From Pseudomonadota bacterium (GTDB taxonomy: Bacteria > Pseudomonadota > Gammaproteobacteria > Steroidobacterales > Woeseiaceae), in assembly GCA_022563255.1 (NCBI GenBank), contig JADFNS010000001.1, positions 124,001 through 188,000 of the forward strand: a DNA stretch of 64,000 bases. Direction: 5' to 3'. The translations under genes and the position numbers were made by a program. This document shows positions 29,047 through 39,286 of this stretch, in pieces. The notes under the pieces were generated by a model. That model was not told the origin of the DNA. It searched no databases and saw only the letters and a list, made by a program, of their open reading frames with translations. Every line of letters begins with the position of its first letter. The first letter of the stretch is position 1.

Positions 29047-30312
29047 ATGTCCGAAAATCATCTGAGCGACCTCAGATTTGACTCCTTGCCGTTGCACGAG
29101 TCTATACATGCCGGCATCCGTGATGCTGGCTTCGAATATTGCACACCCATCCAGGCGACCGCCCTGCCCGTCGCTCTGCAGGGCCGTGACGTCGCCGGTC
29201 AGGCGCAGACAGGCACCGGCAAGACGGCTGCGTTCCTGATCGCCGCCTACCAGCGTCTGTTGACCGACCAGACGCAGCCCAAGGGCCAGCGTCAGCCGCG
29301 CGTATTCGTATTGGCGCCGACTCGCGAACTCGCGGTACAGATTGCAAAGGACGCTGAGATGCTCGGCAAGCATACCGGACTGAAAGTTGGTCTGGCGTTC
29401 GGCGGCACCGACTACGAGAAACAACGCAACACGATTGCCGGCGGTATTGACCTTCTGATCGGCACACCCGGGCGGATCATCGATTACTTCAAGCAAGGTG
29501 TATTCAAACTCGACCAGGTGCAGGTCGCTATCCTCGACGAAGCGGACCGCATGTTCGACCTTGGCTTCATCAAAGATATCCGCTATTTACTGCGGCGCCT
29601 GCCGAGCCCGGAAAAAAGACTGAATATGCTGTTCTCTGCAACTTTGTCCCAGCGCGTTCTGGAGCTTGCCTACGAACACATGAATGAACCCGAGCTCATT
29701 CGCATCGAGCCCCACAAGGTGACGGTAGACCGGGTTCGGCAAGCCATCTACTTTCCATCCAATGCAGACAAAATGCCGCTGCTCGTTGGCCTTGTCCGCG
29801 AAATCGGCGATGTTCGGATCATGATATTCGTCAACATGAAGCGCGAAGCCGAGCGTGTACAGGATTACCTGGAGGCCAATGGGATTCATGCCTCGGCTAT
29901 ATCCGGCGACGTGCCGCAGAACAAACGCCTGCGCATGCTCGCGGCGTTTCAAAACGGAGAATTGCCCGTACTGATCGGCACCGATGTGGCGTCACGCGGG
30001 CTGCACATACCCGATGTTGAATACGTCATCAACTACGATTTACCGCACGAAGCGGAAGACTACGTGCATCGCATCGGTCGAACCGCCCGCGCCGGGGCGT
30101 CAGGTAACGCACTCAGTCTCGGTTGCGAGACCTACGTCATCACACTGCCGGACATTGAGAAGTACATTGGCCACAAGATACCGGTCGCCCATTACGAACC
30201 CGACGACCTGCCCAAGCTCGTGAAACCCAAACCACGCAAGCGCAAGCCGCAGAACAAGCGTGGTGGCAGGCCGGGTGGCGGACGACCGGGTGGCGGACGA
30301 CCGCGAAGATAG
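29047..30312 (+). CDS. rhlB: RhlB, DEAD-box ATP-dependent RNA helicase
   Basis: A 421-residue DEAD-box helicase of the RNA degradosome. All motifs are visible: Q motif (FEYCTPIQATALP), I (AQTGTGKT), Ia (PTRELAVQIA), II (DEAD in VAILDEADRMFD), III (SAT), IV (IMIFVNMKRE), V (GTDVASRGLHIPDV), VI (HRIGRTARAG). The N-terminal SENHLSDLRFDSLPLH and its place opposite trxA-rho identify RhlB among the helicases. The C-terminus is a basic tail (KPKPRKRKPQNKR) ending in three GGGRP-like repeats, probably RNA-binding. Its stop abuts directly on the stop of the convergent YrfG gene. Confidence 0.95.
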   Translation: MSENHLSDLRFDSLPLHESIHAGIRDAGFEYCTPIQATALPVALQGRDVAGQAQTGTGKTAAFLIAAYQRLLTDQTQPKGQRQPRVFVLAPTRELAVQIAKDAEMLGKHTGLKVGLAFGGTDYEKQRNTIAGGIDLLIGTPGRIIDYFKQGVFKLDQVQVAILDEADRMFDLGFIKDIRYLLRRLPSPEKRLNMLFSATLSQRVLELAYEHMNEPELIRIEPHKVTVDRVRQAIYFPSNADKMPLLVGLVREIGDVRIMIFVNMKREAERVQDYLEANGIHASAISGDVPQNKRLRMLAAFQNGELPVLIGTDVASRGLHIPDVEYVINYDLPHEAEDYVHRIGRTARAGASGNALSLGCETYVITLPDIEKYIGHKIPVAHYEPDDLPKLVKPKPRKRKPQNKRGGRPGGGRPGGGRPRR

Positions 30313-30978
30313 TCAGCAAATCAAATCCAGAACTTTCTCCACGCCGCGAAATTCCGCGACCTGCTGCACCGGTTCCGTCGTGTCGGGACGCGTCACAGTT
30401 ACCAGCATCGCTATGCCGTATTCGCGTGCGCTTCTGAGCACGGTCTGGTTGTCGTCTATGAACAACGTCGTATCGCGCTCGAAGCCAAGATCATCCTGCA
30501 ACGCCCGCCAGAACTCCTGACTTTCTTTCGCGTGCCCGTATTGGTGTGAGCTGACCATGCCGTCGAAATAATCACCCAGACCCGTCATCGAGTCTTTGAG
30601 TGCCAGCGTATCGGGATGCGCGTTCGTCACGAGCAGTACCCGAACGTCTTGCTTGTGGACGCTGCGCAGAAACTCCAGCGCACCCGGCAGGTAGCCGATG
30701 CGGTAATTGACGTCGTGGTGCAACTGCATGACGTCGATGCCGAGGCGATCACACCAGTGATCCAGACAATACCACTCGAGATCGCCCTGAATTGCCTGGT
30801 ACTTCTTCATCAGAAGACTGCGGGCGTCCGCAAATGACATATCGTTAGCCGCGGCAAAGCGACGCGGCACCAGCTCCTTCCACACGTAATTGTCGAACGC
30901 AAGATCGAGCAACGTCCCGTCCATATCGAGCATCAGTGTTTCTGTTCGCTGCAGCGCAGTTTGTGGAGTCATATTCAT
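30313..30978 (-). CDS. yrfG: YrfG-like GMP/IMP nucleotidase (HAD hydrolase)
   Basis: A 221-residue HAD-superfamily phosphatase. Motif I is LMLDMDGTLLDLAFDNYVW, motif II VLLVTNAHPDTL, motif III/IV FIDDNQTVLRSA. The LDLAFDNYVWKELVP extension and GDLEWYCLDHWC match YrfG, which dephosphorylates purine mononucleotides. A GGAAG ribosome site precedes the ATG. Only 15 bp separate its start from the divergent cysQ start, so each promoter must lie within the other gene. It converges with rhlB with no gap. Confidence 0.9.
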   Translation of the reverse strand: MNMTPQTALQRTETLMLDMDGTLLDLAFDNYVWKELVPRRFAAANDMSFADARSLLMKKYQAIQGDLEWYCLDHWCDRLGIDVMQLHHDVNYRIGYLPGALEFLRSVHKQDVRVLLVTNAHPDTLALKDSMTGLGDYFDGMVSSHQYGHAKESQEFWRALQDDLGFERDTTLFIDDNQTVLRSAREYGIAMLVTVTRPDTTEPVQQVAEFRGVEKVLDLIC

Positions 30979-30993
30979 TGATATACTGCTTCC

Positions 30994-31791
30994 ATGAAGT
31001 CGCTTATCGATCCCGTTGTCGCGTTAGCTGAAGATGCCGGTCGCGCGATTCTGGAAGTCTACTCGACCGACTTTGAAGTGCAAAGCAAGGACGACAACTC
31101 CCCGCTGACACAAGCGGATCTCGCGGCACACCATTGCATCGTCGCAAAACTCGAGTCTCTGACTCCGGGCATGCCAATCATTTCGGAAGAGGCCGAGCTC
31201 CCCGACTTCGAGGAACGCCGCAGCTGGGAGCGTTACTGGCTCATCGACCCACTCGATGGCACCAAGGAATTCGTCAAGCGCAACGGCGAATTTACAGTGA
31301 ATATCGCACTAATTGAAAATCACCGGCCTGTTTTCGGCGTCGTGCATGTGCCAGTGCAGGGAAAAACCTATCTGGGTTGCGAGGGCTACGGCGCTGAACT
31401 CCGGCAAGGCAACGCCGCCGCGCAGGCCATTCACGTAGCGACTGAGAGCGCAAATCCCGTGCGCGTTGTCGGTAGCCGCTCGCACCGCGGCGCAAGCCTG
31501 GATGCGTACCTCGAAAATCTCGGCGCATACGACATGCTTGCCATGGGCAGTTCTCTGAAGTTTTGCGTTATTGCCGAGGGCGGCGCCGACCTTTATCCGA
31601 GACTGGGCCTAACCTCAGAATGGGACACGGCGGCAGCGCAGGCCGTCGTCGAACAAGCCGGGGGCAGCGTCGTGACGCTTGATGGCAAGCCTCTGAAATA
31701 CAATACGAAATCAGACATCCTGAATCCGTACTTTTTCGTCGTCGGGGCATCCGATAATGACTGGTTGGCGCTGCTGCCGGGCAGCGAGTAG
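30994..31791 (+). CDS. cysQ: CysQ, 3'(2'),5'-bisphosphate nucleotidase
   Basis: A 265-residue inositol-monophosphatase-fold enzyme that hydrolyses 3'-phosphoadenosine 5'-phosphate, a by-product of sulfate assimilation. The metal-binding motifs are intact: EEAELPDFEERRSW, WLIDPLDGTKEFVKRNGEFTVNIALI and TSEWDTAAAQAVVEQAGG. Length is normal. It is encoded divergently from yrfG and followed after 9 bp by a small DUF465 gene. Confidence 0.95.
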   Translation: MKSLIDPVVALAEDAGRAILEVYSTDFEVQSKDDNSPLTQADLAAHHCIVAKLESLTPGMPIISEEAELPDFEERRSWERYWLIDPLDGTKEFVKRNGEFTVNIALIENHRPVFGVVHVPVQGKTYLGCEGYGAELRQGNAAAQAIHVATESANPVRVVGSRSHRGASLDAYLENLGAYDMLAMGSSLKFCVIAEGGADLYPRLGLTSEWDTAAAQAVVEQAGGSVVTLDGKPLKYNTKSDILNPYFFVVGASDNDWLALLPGSE

Positions 31792-31800
31792 CATGCCTGC

Positions 31801-32016
31801 ATGACTGATAAAGTCGATACCGAAGCGTTTAAGAAGCTCGACCGGTTACGAGAGCTGCGCCTCAGTCACAGGGATCTCAACTACCTGATCGATCGATTGC
31901 AGAACGACCCAATGGTGGATCAACTCCGGATACGCCGGCTCAAGAAACGTAAACTTCTCCTTAAAGACATGATCACGACGCTTGAAAGCGAGATGATCCC
32001 GGACCTGGATGCGTGA
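31801..32016 (+). CDS. DUF465 (YdcH-type) small protein
   Basis: A 71-residue, almost entirely helical, charged protein. The pattern LDRLRELRLSHRDLNYLIDRL, followed by RIRRLKKRKLLLKDMI, matches the DUF465/YdcH family of small coiled-coil proteins with no settled function. It follows cysQ by 9 bp and is probably cotranscribed. Converges with copA, 10 bp between stops. Confidence 0.85.
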   Translation: MTDKVDTEAFKKLDRLRELRLSHRDLNYLIDRLQNDPMVDQLRIRRLKKRKLLLKDMITTLESEMIPDLDA

Positions 32017-32026
32017 CAAGCAACCG

Positions 32027-34324
32027 CTACAACTTCGCCCGGTTGAGTCGCAGGGCATTTGTGATGACTGACACCGAACTAAAACTCATCGCCGCCGCCG
32101 CGATCATGGGGCTTAGCAAAATTCCGAACGCCGGGTAAAGCGCGCCGGCCGCGATGGGCACGCCAACCATGTTGTAGACGAACGCGAAGAACAGATTTTG
32201 GCGGATATTTTTCATCGTCGCGCGCGACAACCTGCGTGCCCGGATGATGCCCCGCAGATCCCCTTTGACGAGCGTGATGCCGGCACTTTCCATGGCCACA
32301 TCGGTGCCCGTCCCCATGGCGATGCCGACGTGTGCCTGCGCCAGCGCCGGCGCATCGTTAATGCCATCGCCTGCCATGCCCACTATGCTGCCAGCTTCTT
32401 GCAGACGTCTGACCGTCTCCGCTTTCTGGTCTGGCAGCACGCCGGCCAGCACCTCGTCCAGACCGAGCGTCGCAGCGACAGCGCGCGCTGTGGTCTCGCT
32501 GTCGCCTGTCAGCATGACGATTCGCACTCCCTCCCGCTGCAAAGCCTCGATGGCCGCGGGCGTGGATTCCTTTATCGGGTCAGACACGCTCACCAGGCCG
32601 GCCAATGCATCGCCCACCGCCACGAACATGACGGTTTGTCCTGCGGCGCGCAAAACTTCGGCACGTTCCGCCAGGCTGCCGATATCGATGTCGAGCGACT
32701 CAAGCAAGCGCTTGTTGCCAAGCGCCACCCGCAGGCCGTCGACATCGCCGAGAACGCCCTTGCCCGTAATCGACTCGAACCGCTCGACCGTGCCAAGCTC
32801 GATATCGCGGGTAGCCGCAGCTTTGACGATAGCCGCAGCGAGCGGATGCTCGCTGCCCTTTTCCAAGGTCGCCGCAAGCCGCAGAAGCGCCACATCGTCG
32901 AAATCGCCGACCGTCTCAACCGATGCTAACGTCGGTTTACCCTCCGTCAGCGTGCCAGTCTTGTCGACAACCAGCGTGTCGATCTGTCGCATGACTTCGA
33001 TCGCTTCGGCATCCTTGAACAGCACACCGAGTGTGGCGCCTCTCCCCGTCGCCGTCATTATCGACATTGGCGTCGCCAGTCCGAGCGCGCAGGGACAGGC
33101 TATGATGAGTACGGCAACCGCATTGATCAACGCATAGGCGAAGGCGGGCGGCGGCCCGATGGCCGCCCAAATGACGAATGTGGCCGCCGCCGAAAGCACG
33201 ACGAACGGCACGAAATAACCTGCCACTACGTCGACTAATTTTTGAATCGGCGCCCGGCTGCGTTGCGCTGCAGCAACCATCTGCACTATCTGTGCAAGTA
33301 AAGTATCGCTGCCCACGCGGCGCGCCTCGATCACGAGTCCGCCAGTGCCGTTCACTGTCGCGCCGATGACCTTGTCGCCAACCGCTTTCTCGATCGGGAT
33401 CGGCTCACCGGTAATCATCGACTCATCGACCGAGCTGGTACCCTCGATAACCTTACCGTCGACCGGCATCTTTTCTCCCGGTCGCACTCGCAAATGGTCG
33501 CCCACCTGAACCTGTTCGAGCGGCACGTCACCTTCAGTTCCGTCCGGCTCGATACGACGAGCTGTTTTCGGCGCCAGACCGAGCAACGCACGAATGGCCG
33601 CGCCCGTGCGGTGCCGCGCGCGCAATTCCATAACCTGGCCGAGCAACACCAGCGTAATGATGACCGCAGCTGCTTCGAAATAAACGGCCACCTCGCCGTG
33701 CGCATCCCGGAACGACGCCGGGAATACCGACGGCGCCAGCGTCGCCACTATGCTGTAGGCGAACGCGACCCCGGTACCCAACGCGATAAGCGTAAACATG
33801 TTGAGATTGCGAGTGACGACTGACTGCCACCCGCGCACGAAGAACGGCCAGCCGCCCCACAGCACAACGGGCGTCGCAAACGCGAATTCGAGCCACGTCA
33901 AACCCTGTGGCGAGGCCAGTCGCTCGAACGACAATCCAGCCATTTCCCCCATCGCCAACACCAAAACGGGTAGCGACAGCGTGGCACTGAGCCACAGGCG
34001 ACGTGTCATGTCATCGAGTTCCGGGTTGTCCGCGTCGTCGAGCGTCACGACCGTCGGTTCAAGCGACATGCCGCAGATGGGACAGTCGCCAGGCTCGTCC
34101 TGTTCGATTTCGGGATGCATCGGGCAGGTATAAGAGTTTGCGCCTTCGCCCACCGCCGGCGTTAACCGATGCTCGCCTCGCAGGTAATGGCCTGGATCGG
34201 CGATGAATTTACTCATGCAACCCGCTGAGCAGAAATGATAGCTCACGCTATCGAACTCGTGATGGTGCGCTGACGGTACATCGACCGTCATGCCACACAC
34301 TGGGTCTAACGAGGCGTCTTTCAT
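32027..34324 (-). CDS. copA: CopA-type Cu+/Ag+ P1B ATPase with YHS and CPMHP domains
   Basis: A 765-residue metal-exporting P-type ATPase of the inner membrane. The N-terminus has no CXXC HMA domain but carries a YHS domain (DPVCGMTV, then FCSAGC) and a heavy-metal-binding module ([22 protein letters not shown]). The transport site is CPC ([13 protein letters not shown], about residue 412), with [10 protein letters not shown] and SFSSVSV in the last helices, the pattern of Cu(I) pumps. Phosphorylation motif [11 protein letters not shown] (about 453), GSEHPLA and [12 protein letters not shown] complete it. The ATG at 34324 has an AAAGGA ribosome site; a GTG at 34378 would only add 18 residues. 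Palindromes lie just upstream. Confidence 0.95.
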   Translation of the reverse strand: MKDASLDPVCGMTVDVPSAHHHEFDSVSYHFCSAGCMSKFIADPGHYLRGEHRLTPAVGEGANSYTCPMHPEIEQDEPGDCPICGMSLEPTVVTLDDADNPELDDMTRRLWLSATLSLPVLVLAMGEMAGLSFERLASPQGLTWLEFAFATPVVLWGGWPFFVRGWQSVVTRNLNMFTLIALGTGVAFAYSIVATLAPSVFPASFRDAHGEVAVYFEAAAVIITLVLLGQVMELRARHRTGAAIRALLGLAPKTARRIEPDGTEGDVPLEQVQVGDHLRVRPGEKMPVDGKVIEGTSSVDESMITGEPIPIEKAVGDKVIGATVNGTGGLVIEARRVGSDTLLAQIVQMVAAAQRSRAPIQKLVDVVAGYFVPFVVLSAAATFVIWAAIGPPPAFAYALINAVAVLIIACPCALGLATPMSIMTATGRGATLGVLFKDAEAIEVMRQIDTLVVDKTGTLTEGKPTLASVETVGDFDDVALLRLAATLEKGSEHPLAAAIVKAAATRDIELGTVERFESITGKGVLGDVDGLRVALGNKRLLESLDIDIGSLAERAEVLRAAGQTVMFVAVGDALAGLVSVSDPIKESTPAAIEALQREGVRIVMLTGDSETTARAVAATLGLDEVLAGVLPDQKAETVRRLQEAGSIVGMAGDGINDAPALAQAHVGIAMGTGTDVAMESAGITLVKGDLRGIIRARRLSRATMKNIRQNLFFAFVYNMVGVPIAAGALYPAFGILLSPMIAAAAMSFSSVSVITNALRLNRAKL

Positions 34325-34385
34325 GTCATTCCTTTGCAACAATTTCCGGACATCTTCGCCTGGAAGCACCGGGCGCACTTAATTT

Positions 34386-34439
34386 GACTATACCTGTCTA
34401 CAGTCGAAAATATCCTGCAGGAAATGACTGCCTCGGCAG
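34386..34439. promoter_or_regulatory. Cluster of palindromes upstream of copA, candidate metal-responsive operator
   Basis: Three dyads in 54 bp: gactata/tacagtc around 6 bp (34386-34405, 6 of 7 matched); a perfect 10-bp palindrome tcctgcagga (34413-34422); ctgcc-tc-ggcag (34428-34439). TTGACT at 34384-34389 overlaps the first dyad, which would sit between -35 and -10, as in MerR-family promoters. That reading runs on the plus strand, away from copA. The binding protein is not in the window. Confidence 0.4.
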
Positions 34440-34515
34440 GTCCCGCTGGTCACTCTGGCAACGCGTACTGGACCAGTAATGGCTATGGAACGGCCCATAT
34501 CAACCTGCTACGACA

Positions 34516-34929
34516 GTGCAATCAGCGAGCCAGGCGAAAGCGGTTCGCGCCGGCATTGCGCCGCTGAAATCGATGACTCTGCATCTGCTGGAGAACAAGG
34601 GCTGGCGCGGAAAACTTCGCTTCTGGTACGGCGCACGCAACCAGCAGGAAATTCTCTACAGAGAAACGTTCGAGTCCCTCGCGAAAGCACACGCTAACTT
34701 CGAGTGGGGAGTTGCCCTGTCCGACGCAGGTGATGATTCGCAATGGCAGGGAAACGTCGGCTTTATCCACCAGACGGTTTTCGAGAAGGTGTTGAAAAAC
34801 CACCGCAACTTGCAGGAATGTGAATTCTACTTGTGCGGACCCCCACCCATGCTCGCTGCAACGCGCCAGATGTTGCAGGAGCTGGGTGTAGCAGATCAGT
34901 CCGTGCGCTTCGATGATTTCGGCAATTGA
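34516..34929 (+). pseudogene. Remnant of nqrF (C-terminal NADH-binding domain)
   Basis: A 137-residue open frame whose sequence from about residue 11 matches the C-terminal part of the Na+-translocating NADH:quinone reductase subunit F: AGIAPLKSMTLHLLENKGW, LRFWYGARNQQEILYRETFE, NFEWGVALSDAGDD, GFIHQTVFEKVLKNH, EFYLCGPPPMLAA and the terminal FDDFGN. The 2Fe-2S and FAD domains that should precede it (about 270 residues) are missing, and sequence upstream of about 34540 shows no homology. It is a broken gene, perhaps left by a rearrangement that brought copper genes together; no other nqr gene is near. It might still be expressed as a soluble fragment. Confidence 0.8.
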
Positions 34930-34946
34930 TCACCCGGGTAAGTGAC

Positions 34947-37900
34947 TTAGATCGTCCTCCCGTCCAGATTTCTCCCGCGCCAGAACAAGAACAAGGCGGG
35001 AATGACTACGAGGGTCAGAATTGTAGCGCTGACCATGCCGCCAACCATGGGGGCGGCGATGCGGCGCATCACTTCCGATCCGGTGCCACCGCCAAGCATG
35101 ATAGGCAGCAGGCCCGCGATAATGGCGGCGACCGTCATCATGATCGGGCGGACACGCATAACGGCGCCGTCAATGACAGCCCGCTCAACATCAAACATCG
35201 TAAGCGCGCGACCTTCGGCCTTGGCGCTCTCCATATGTTGCTCCATCGCCTGATTCAGGTATACCAGCATCACCACTCCAATCTCGACAGCGACTCCGGC
35301 GAGCGCGATAAAGCCAACGCCAACGGCGACTGATAAATCGTAATCCAGCAGGTACAACAACCAGAGCCCGCCGATCAGGGCCATTGGCAACGTGCCGATG
35401 ATAATCGCAACCTCCGCGAAACGCCGGAAGTTCAGGTACAGCAACAGGATAATGATCGCAAATGTTACCGGTCCTACGAGCAACAAGCGTTCCTTGGCCC
35501 GTACCATGTATTCGTACTGACCGGACCAGGCCAGTGAATAGCCCGCGGGCAGATCGATGAACTCCGTAACAACTTGCTGCGCCTCGGCCACATACGACCC
35601 CAAATCGCGACCTGTAATGTCAATGTAAGTCCAGCCGTTCAAGCGAGCGTTTTCACTCTTGATCGCCGGCGGCCCATCGACCACTTTGACGTCGGCGACG
35701 TCGGCCAACGCAATTCGGGCGCCGTTCGGCGTCACGATCGGCAACAACCGCAGTTGCGCAACGGAATCGCGATACCGTTGCGGATAGCGAATATTCACCG
35801 GGTAACGTTCGAGTCCTTCCACGGTCTGAGTGACGTTCATGCCGCCGACGGCCGTACGCACAACGTCGTGCACATCGGCAATGTTCAGCCCGAAACGCGA
35901 GGCGCGCTTGCGATCAATATCGATATCAATATAGCGACCGCCAGCAACGCGTTCAGAATACACCGAGGCCGTACCTGGAACATTTTCCAGTACCCGCTCA
36001 AGATCCTTGCCGATGCGCTCGATAACCTTGAGATCCGGTCCGGCAACTTTGATGCCCACCGGCGTCTTGATGCCAGTCGCGAGCATATCGATCCGCGCCT
36101 TGATGGGCATTACCCATGCGTTCGTCAACCCGGTGACCTGAACGACACGATCAAGCTCGGCACGCAAGAGTTCCGGCGTCATGCCCTCTCGCCACTCCTC
36201 ACGCGGCTTGAACTGAATGATCGTCTCAATCATCGTCAGTGGCGCCGGATCGGTAGCCGTGTCGGCGCGACCGATCTTGCCGAACACCCTTTTGACTTCC
36301 GGAACTGAGAGAATCATCTTGTCGGTGTTTTGCAAAATCTCTCGGGCCTTATCGATCGAGATTCCAGGATAGGTGGTCGGCATGTACATGAGGTCTCCCT
36401 CATCGAGCAGCGGCATGAACTCCGAGCCAAGCTGGGTTGCCGGCCACAGTCCGACCAGCAAAACAGCGGCGGCAAGCACCAGCGTGCCCTTAGGAAAGCG
36501 AATCACGGCTTGGATAACGGGTCTGTATATCGCGATCAGCGCCCGGTTGATCGGGTTCTTGCGTTCGGGCGTTATTTTGCCGCGGATGAAATAGCCCATC
36601 AGCACCGGAACCAAGGTAATAGAAAGTCCGGCGGCGGCGGCCATGGCGTAGGTTTTTGTGAACGCCAAAGGCGCGAACATGCGCCCCTCTTGCGCCTCCA
36701 GCGTAAATACGGGCAGAAAGCTCAAGGTAATGATCAGCAGTGAAAAGAACAGCGGTGGACCAACCTCGGTTGCCGCATCCGCCATGATGCGCCATCGGTT
36801 TTCATTCGTGAGCGGTTCTTTCTCGATGTGCTTGTGCACGTTCTCGATCATGACAATGGCCGCATCCACCATCGCCCCAATTGCGATCGCGATTCCGCCG
36901 AGCGACATGATGTTGGCGTTGATGCCCTGCATTTTCATGACGATGAACGCCGCGAGGATGCCAACCGGCAGACTGATAATGATGACCACCGAGGATCGCA
37001 AGTGGAACAAAAACACGGCACACACCAGCGCAACCACCAGAAATTCCAAAAGCAGTTTTCCTACCAGGGTCTCGACGGCGCGATTGATCAGATCGGATCG
37101 ATCGTAGGTGGTGACGATTTCCACGCCTTCGGGCAGGCTACGCTGAAGTACAGCGAGGCGCTCTTTTACCGCCTCGATCGTTTTCAGCGCGTTCTCCCCC
37201 CAACGCATAACAATGATTCCGCCTACGACCTCGCCTTCGCCATCGAGTTCGGCGATGCCTCGTCGCATTTGCGGGCCCACACGAATTTCAGCAACGTCGG
37301 AGAGCAACAACGGTGTCCCGCGCTCGTCGACCCCTAAAGGGATGTCACTGATGTCTTCGACGCCCTGTAGATAGCCGCTTGCACGTACCATGTACTCCGC
37401 CTCGCCCATCTCAATGACCGAGCCGCCGGTTTCCTGGTTACCGCGCTGAATGGCCAGTTTGATTTTCGCAAGCGGGATGCCGAATGCGCGGAGCTTGTCA
37501 GGGTCCACGACCACTTGATACTGACGCACCATGCCACCAATCGTGGCTACTTCCGCAACGCCCGGGACAGTTTGCAGTTCGTACTTCAGGAACCAGTCCT
37601 GCAAGCTGCGCAGCTCCGCAAGGTCGTGCTGACCGCTGCGATCGACCAACGCGTATTCGTATACCCAGCCTACGCCAGTCGCATCCGGACCCAGGGCCGG
37701 TTTGGCGTTGCTCGGTAGCTGTCCGGACACCTGGCTCAGGTACTCAAGAACTCGTGAGCGCGCCCAATACAGATCTGTCCCATCTTCGAAGATGATGTAA
37801 ACGTAGGAATCGCCGAAGAACGAGTATCCGCGTACGGTAACCGCCTTCGGCACGGACAGCATCGCCGTGGTCAGGGGATACGTCACCTGATCTTCAACGA

Positions 37901-38078
37901 CCTGTGGCGCCTGACCCGGGAACGACGTTTTAATGATGACTTGCACATCGGACAAATCAGGGAGCGCGTCGACGGGCGTCTGGCTCACAGAATACAGGCC
38001 CCAGGCGGTCACAAATACGGTCATGATCAGCACCAGAACCCGATTCCCGATCGACCATCGAATCAATGCGGCTATCAT
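34947..38078 (-). CDS. cusA: CusA, heavy-metal efflux RND permease (Cu/Ag type)
   Basis: A 1043-residue inner-membrane RND transporter of the HME family. It exports metal ions with CusB and CusC, driven by protons. The first helix and [22 protein letters not shown] start are typical. The helix 4 proton-relay region reads [27 protein letters not shown]. The periplasmic part with [35 protein letters not shown] and [18 protein letters not shown] aligns by eye with CusA rather than CzcA. Overlaps the end of cusB by 4 bp. The metal is inferred from this resemblance and the neighbouring Cu ATPase. Confidence 0.95.
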   Translation of the reverse strand: MIAALIRWSIGNRVLVLIMTVFVTAWGLYSVSQTPVDALPDLSDVQVIIKTSFPGQAPQVVEDQVTYPLTTAMLSVPKAVTVRGYSFFGDSYVYIIFEDGTDLYWARSRVLEYLSQVSGQLPSNAKPALGPDATGVGWVYEYALVDRSGQHDLAELRSLQDWFLKYELQTVPGVAEVATIGGMVRQYQVVVDPDKLRAFGIPLAKIKLAIQRGNQETGGSVIEMGEAEYMVRASGYLQGVEDISDIPLGVDERGTPLLLSDVAEIRVGPQMRRGIAELDGEGEVVGGIIVMRWGENALKTIEAVKERLAVLQRSLPEGVEIVTTYDRSDLINRAVETLVGKLLLEFLVVALVCAVFLFHLRSSVVIIISLPVGILAAFIVMKMQGINANIMSLGGIAIAIGAMVDAAIVMIENVHKHIEKEPLTNENRWRIMADAATEVGPPLFFSLLIITLSFLPVFTLEAQEGRMFAPLAFTKTYAMAAAAGLSITLVPVLMGYFIRGKITPERKNPINRALIAIYRPVIQAVIRFPKGTLVLAAAVLLVGLWPATQLGSEFMPLLDEGDLMYMPTTYPGISIDKAREILQNTDKMILSVPEVKRVFGKIGRADTATDPAPLTMIETIIQFKPREEWREGMTPELLRAELDRVVQVTGLTNAWVMPIKARIDMLATGIKTPVGIKVAGPDLKVIERIGKDLERVLENVPGTASVYSERVAGGRYIDIDIDRKRASRFGLNIADVHDVVRTAVGGMNVTQTVEGLERYPVNIRYPQRYRDSVAQLRLLPIVTPNGARIALADVADVKVVDGPPAIKSENARLNGWTYIDITGRDLGSYVAEAQQVVTEFIDLPAGYSLAWSGQYEYMVRAKERLLLVGPVTFAIIILLLYLNFRRFAEVAIIIGTLPMALIGGLWLLYLLDYDLSVAVGVGFIALAGVAVEIGVVMLVYLNQAMEQHMESAKAEGRALTMFDVERAVIDGAVMRVRPIMMTVAAIIAGLLPIMLGGGTGSEVMRRIAAPMVGGMVSATILTLVVIPALFLFWRGRNLDGRTI

Positions 38079-39286
38079 TGCGGTGACTCCATGTGCGCCA
38101 GCGCCGCCTCGATATTGGACTCGGAATCAATCAGAAACTGGCCCGACACAACGATCCGATCTCCTGCCGACAGGCCGCGGCGAATCGCTACGCGATTGCC
38201 GGACTCGATGCCGAGCGTCACAGGTTGCGAGCGGAATCGTCCTGCGCCCAGCGCCAGGACGACGCGATCGACCGAGCCACCTCGAATAACAGCTTCCCGG
38301 GGCACGTGGATGACTTCGCCCTGCCCGTCAGCCAGAATCGTAACGCGCGCGAACATGTTCGGCCGCAGTGATTCCGTCGCGTTATCGAATCGCAGACGCA
38401 CTTTTAGCGTACGTGTCTTCGGGTCAAGTTCCGGGTACACATAATCAACGATGCCGCGCCATGTCTCGCCAGGCAGGTAATCAAGCTCGACTATGGCTGG
38501 TTGACCGGCTTTAACCCACGCGGCCTGGCGTGCAAAGACTTCCGCCAACACCCAGACCTTATCGAGTTCGGCAACCGACATGATTTCGGTCGCCGGTGTC
38601 ACGTAGTTGCCTTCGCGAATCCCCAGGCGGGCGATCACTCCATCCGCCTTGGCGTAGACACGTACCCGCTGCTGCACAGTCCGGCTCTCATCAAGACGCG
38701 AAATTTGCCTGACATCAACGCCGAGGGCTACCAGCCGATCTTTCGATGCGCGTAACAGCAGCGTATTGTTGCTCCGTAAAGCGGTCAGGTACTCCTCTTG
38801 CGCATTCACCAATGTCGGCGAGTACAACTCGAACAAGAGCTGTCCTTTTTCTACCCGGTCACCGGTCGCTTTGGTTGCGAGTTTTTCGACCCATCCTGCG
38901 ACGCGCGTGTGTATGTGCTTAAGCTTGTCCTCGTCATAACCGATGTAACCGACGGTCTCGATACGGCGCGACAAGAGACCGAACTCAGCGACTGCGGTAC
39001 GAACACCGAGATTATTGACGATCGTCGGATTAATTTTGACTACGCCGGGCTGTCCGTCGACCTCATCGGCATAAACCGCGACAAGCTCCATTCCCATTGG
39101 GGAATTGCCCGGCTCATCGCTCCGGTAATTCGGATCCATTGGCGCGGCCCAGTAGAGAACTTTACGTTCGGTGCCGCCACTGCCCGCCGTCGACGACTCC
39201 ATCGACGGCGCGCTTTGACGCCCGGCAATAAAGCTCAATGTGCCAACGACCACGAGTGCCGCCACTGCAAGATAGGATTTGTTCAT
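38075..39286 (-). CDS. cusB: CusB-like efflux periplasmic adaptor
   Basis: A 403-residue membrane-fusion protein. The N-terminus is a signal/anchor ([19 protein letters not shown]) followed by a metal-binding segment ([20 protein letters not shown]) in which Met replaces the Cys of the CPMHP-type module. The hairpin, lipoyl ([21 protein letters not shown]) and beta-barrel domains follow in the usual order. It links CusA to the outer membrane channel and can hand metal to the pump. Overlaps cusC upstream and cusA downstream by 4 bp each, so the three are translationally coupled. Confidence 0.94.
   Translation of the reverse strand: MNKSYLAVAALVVVGTLSFIAGRQSAPSMESSTAGSGGTERKVLYWAAPMDPNYRSDEPGNSPMGMELVAVYADEVDGQPGVVKINPTIVNNLGVRTAVAEFGLLSRRIETVGYIGYDEDKLKHIHTRVAGWVEKLATKATGDRVEKGQLLFELYSPTLVNAQEEYLTALRSNNTLLLRASKDRLVALGVDVRQISRLDESRTVQQRVRVYAKADGVIARLGIREGNYVTPATEIMSVAELDKVWVLAEVFARQAAWVKAGQPAIVELDYLPGETWRGIVDYVYPELDPKTRTLKVRLRFDNATESLRPNMFARVTILADGQGEVIHVPREAVIRGGSVDRVVLALGAGRFRSQPVTLGIESGNRVAIRRGLSAGDRIVVSGQFLIDSESNIEAALAHMESPQ

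Noticed and set aside
30241-30309. Short tandem repeat at the end of rhlB as a mobile or CRISPR repeat
   Set aside because: The repeat (ggtggcggacgaccg units) is in frame and encodes the Gly-Arg-Pro tail of RhlB.
32244-33137. 297-residue Ser/Ala-rich open frame antisense to copA
   Set aside because: Low-complexity antisense translation of a conserved ATPase.
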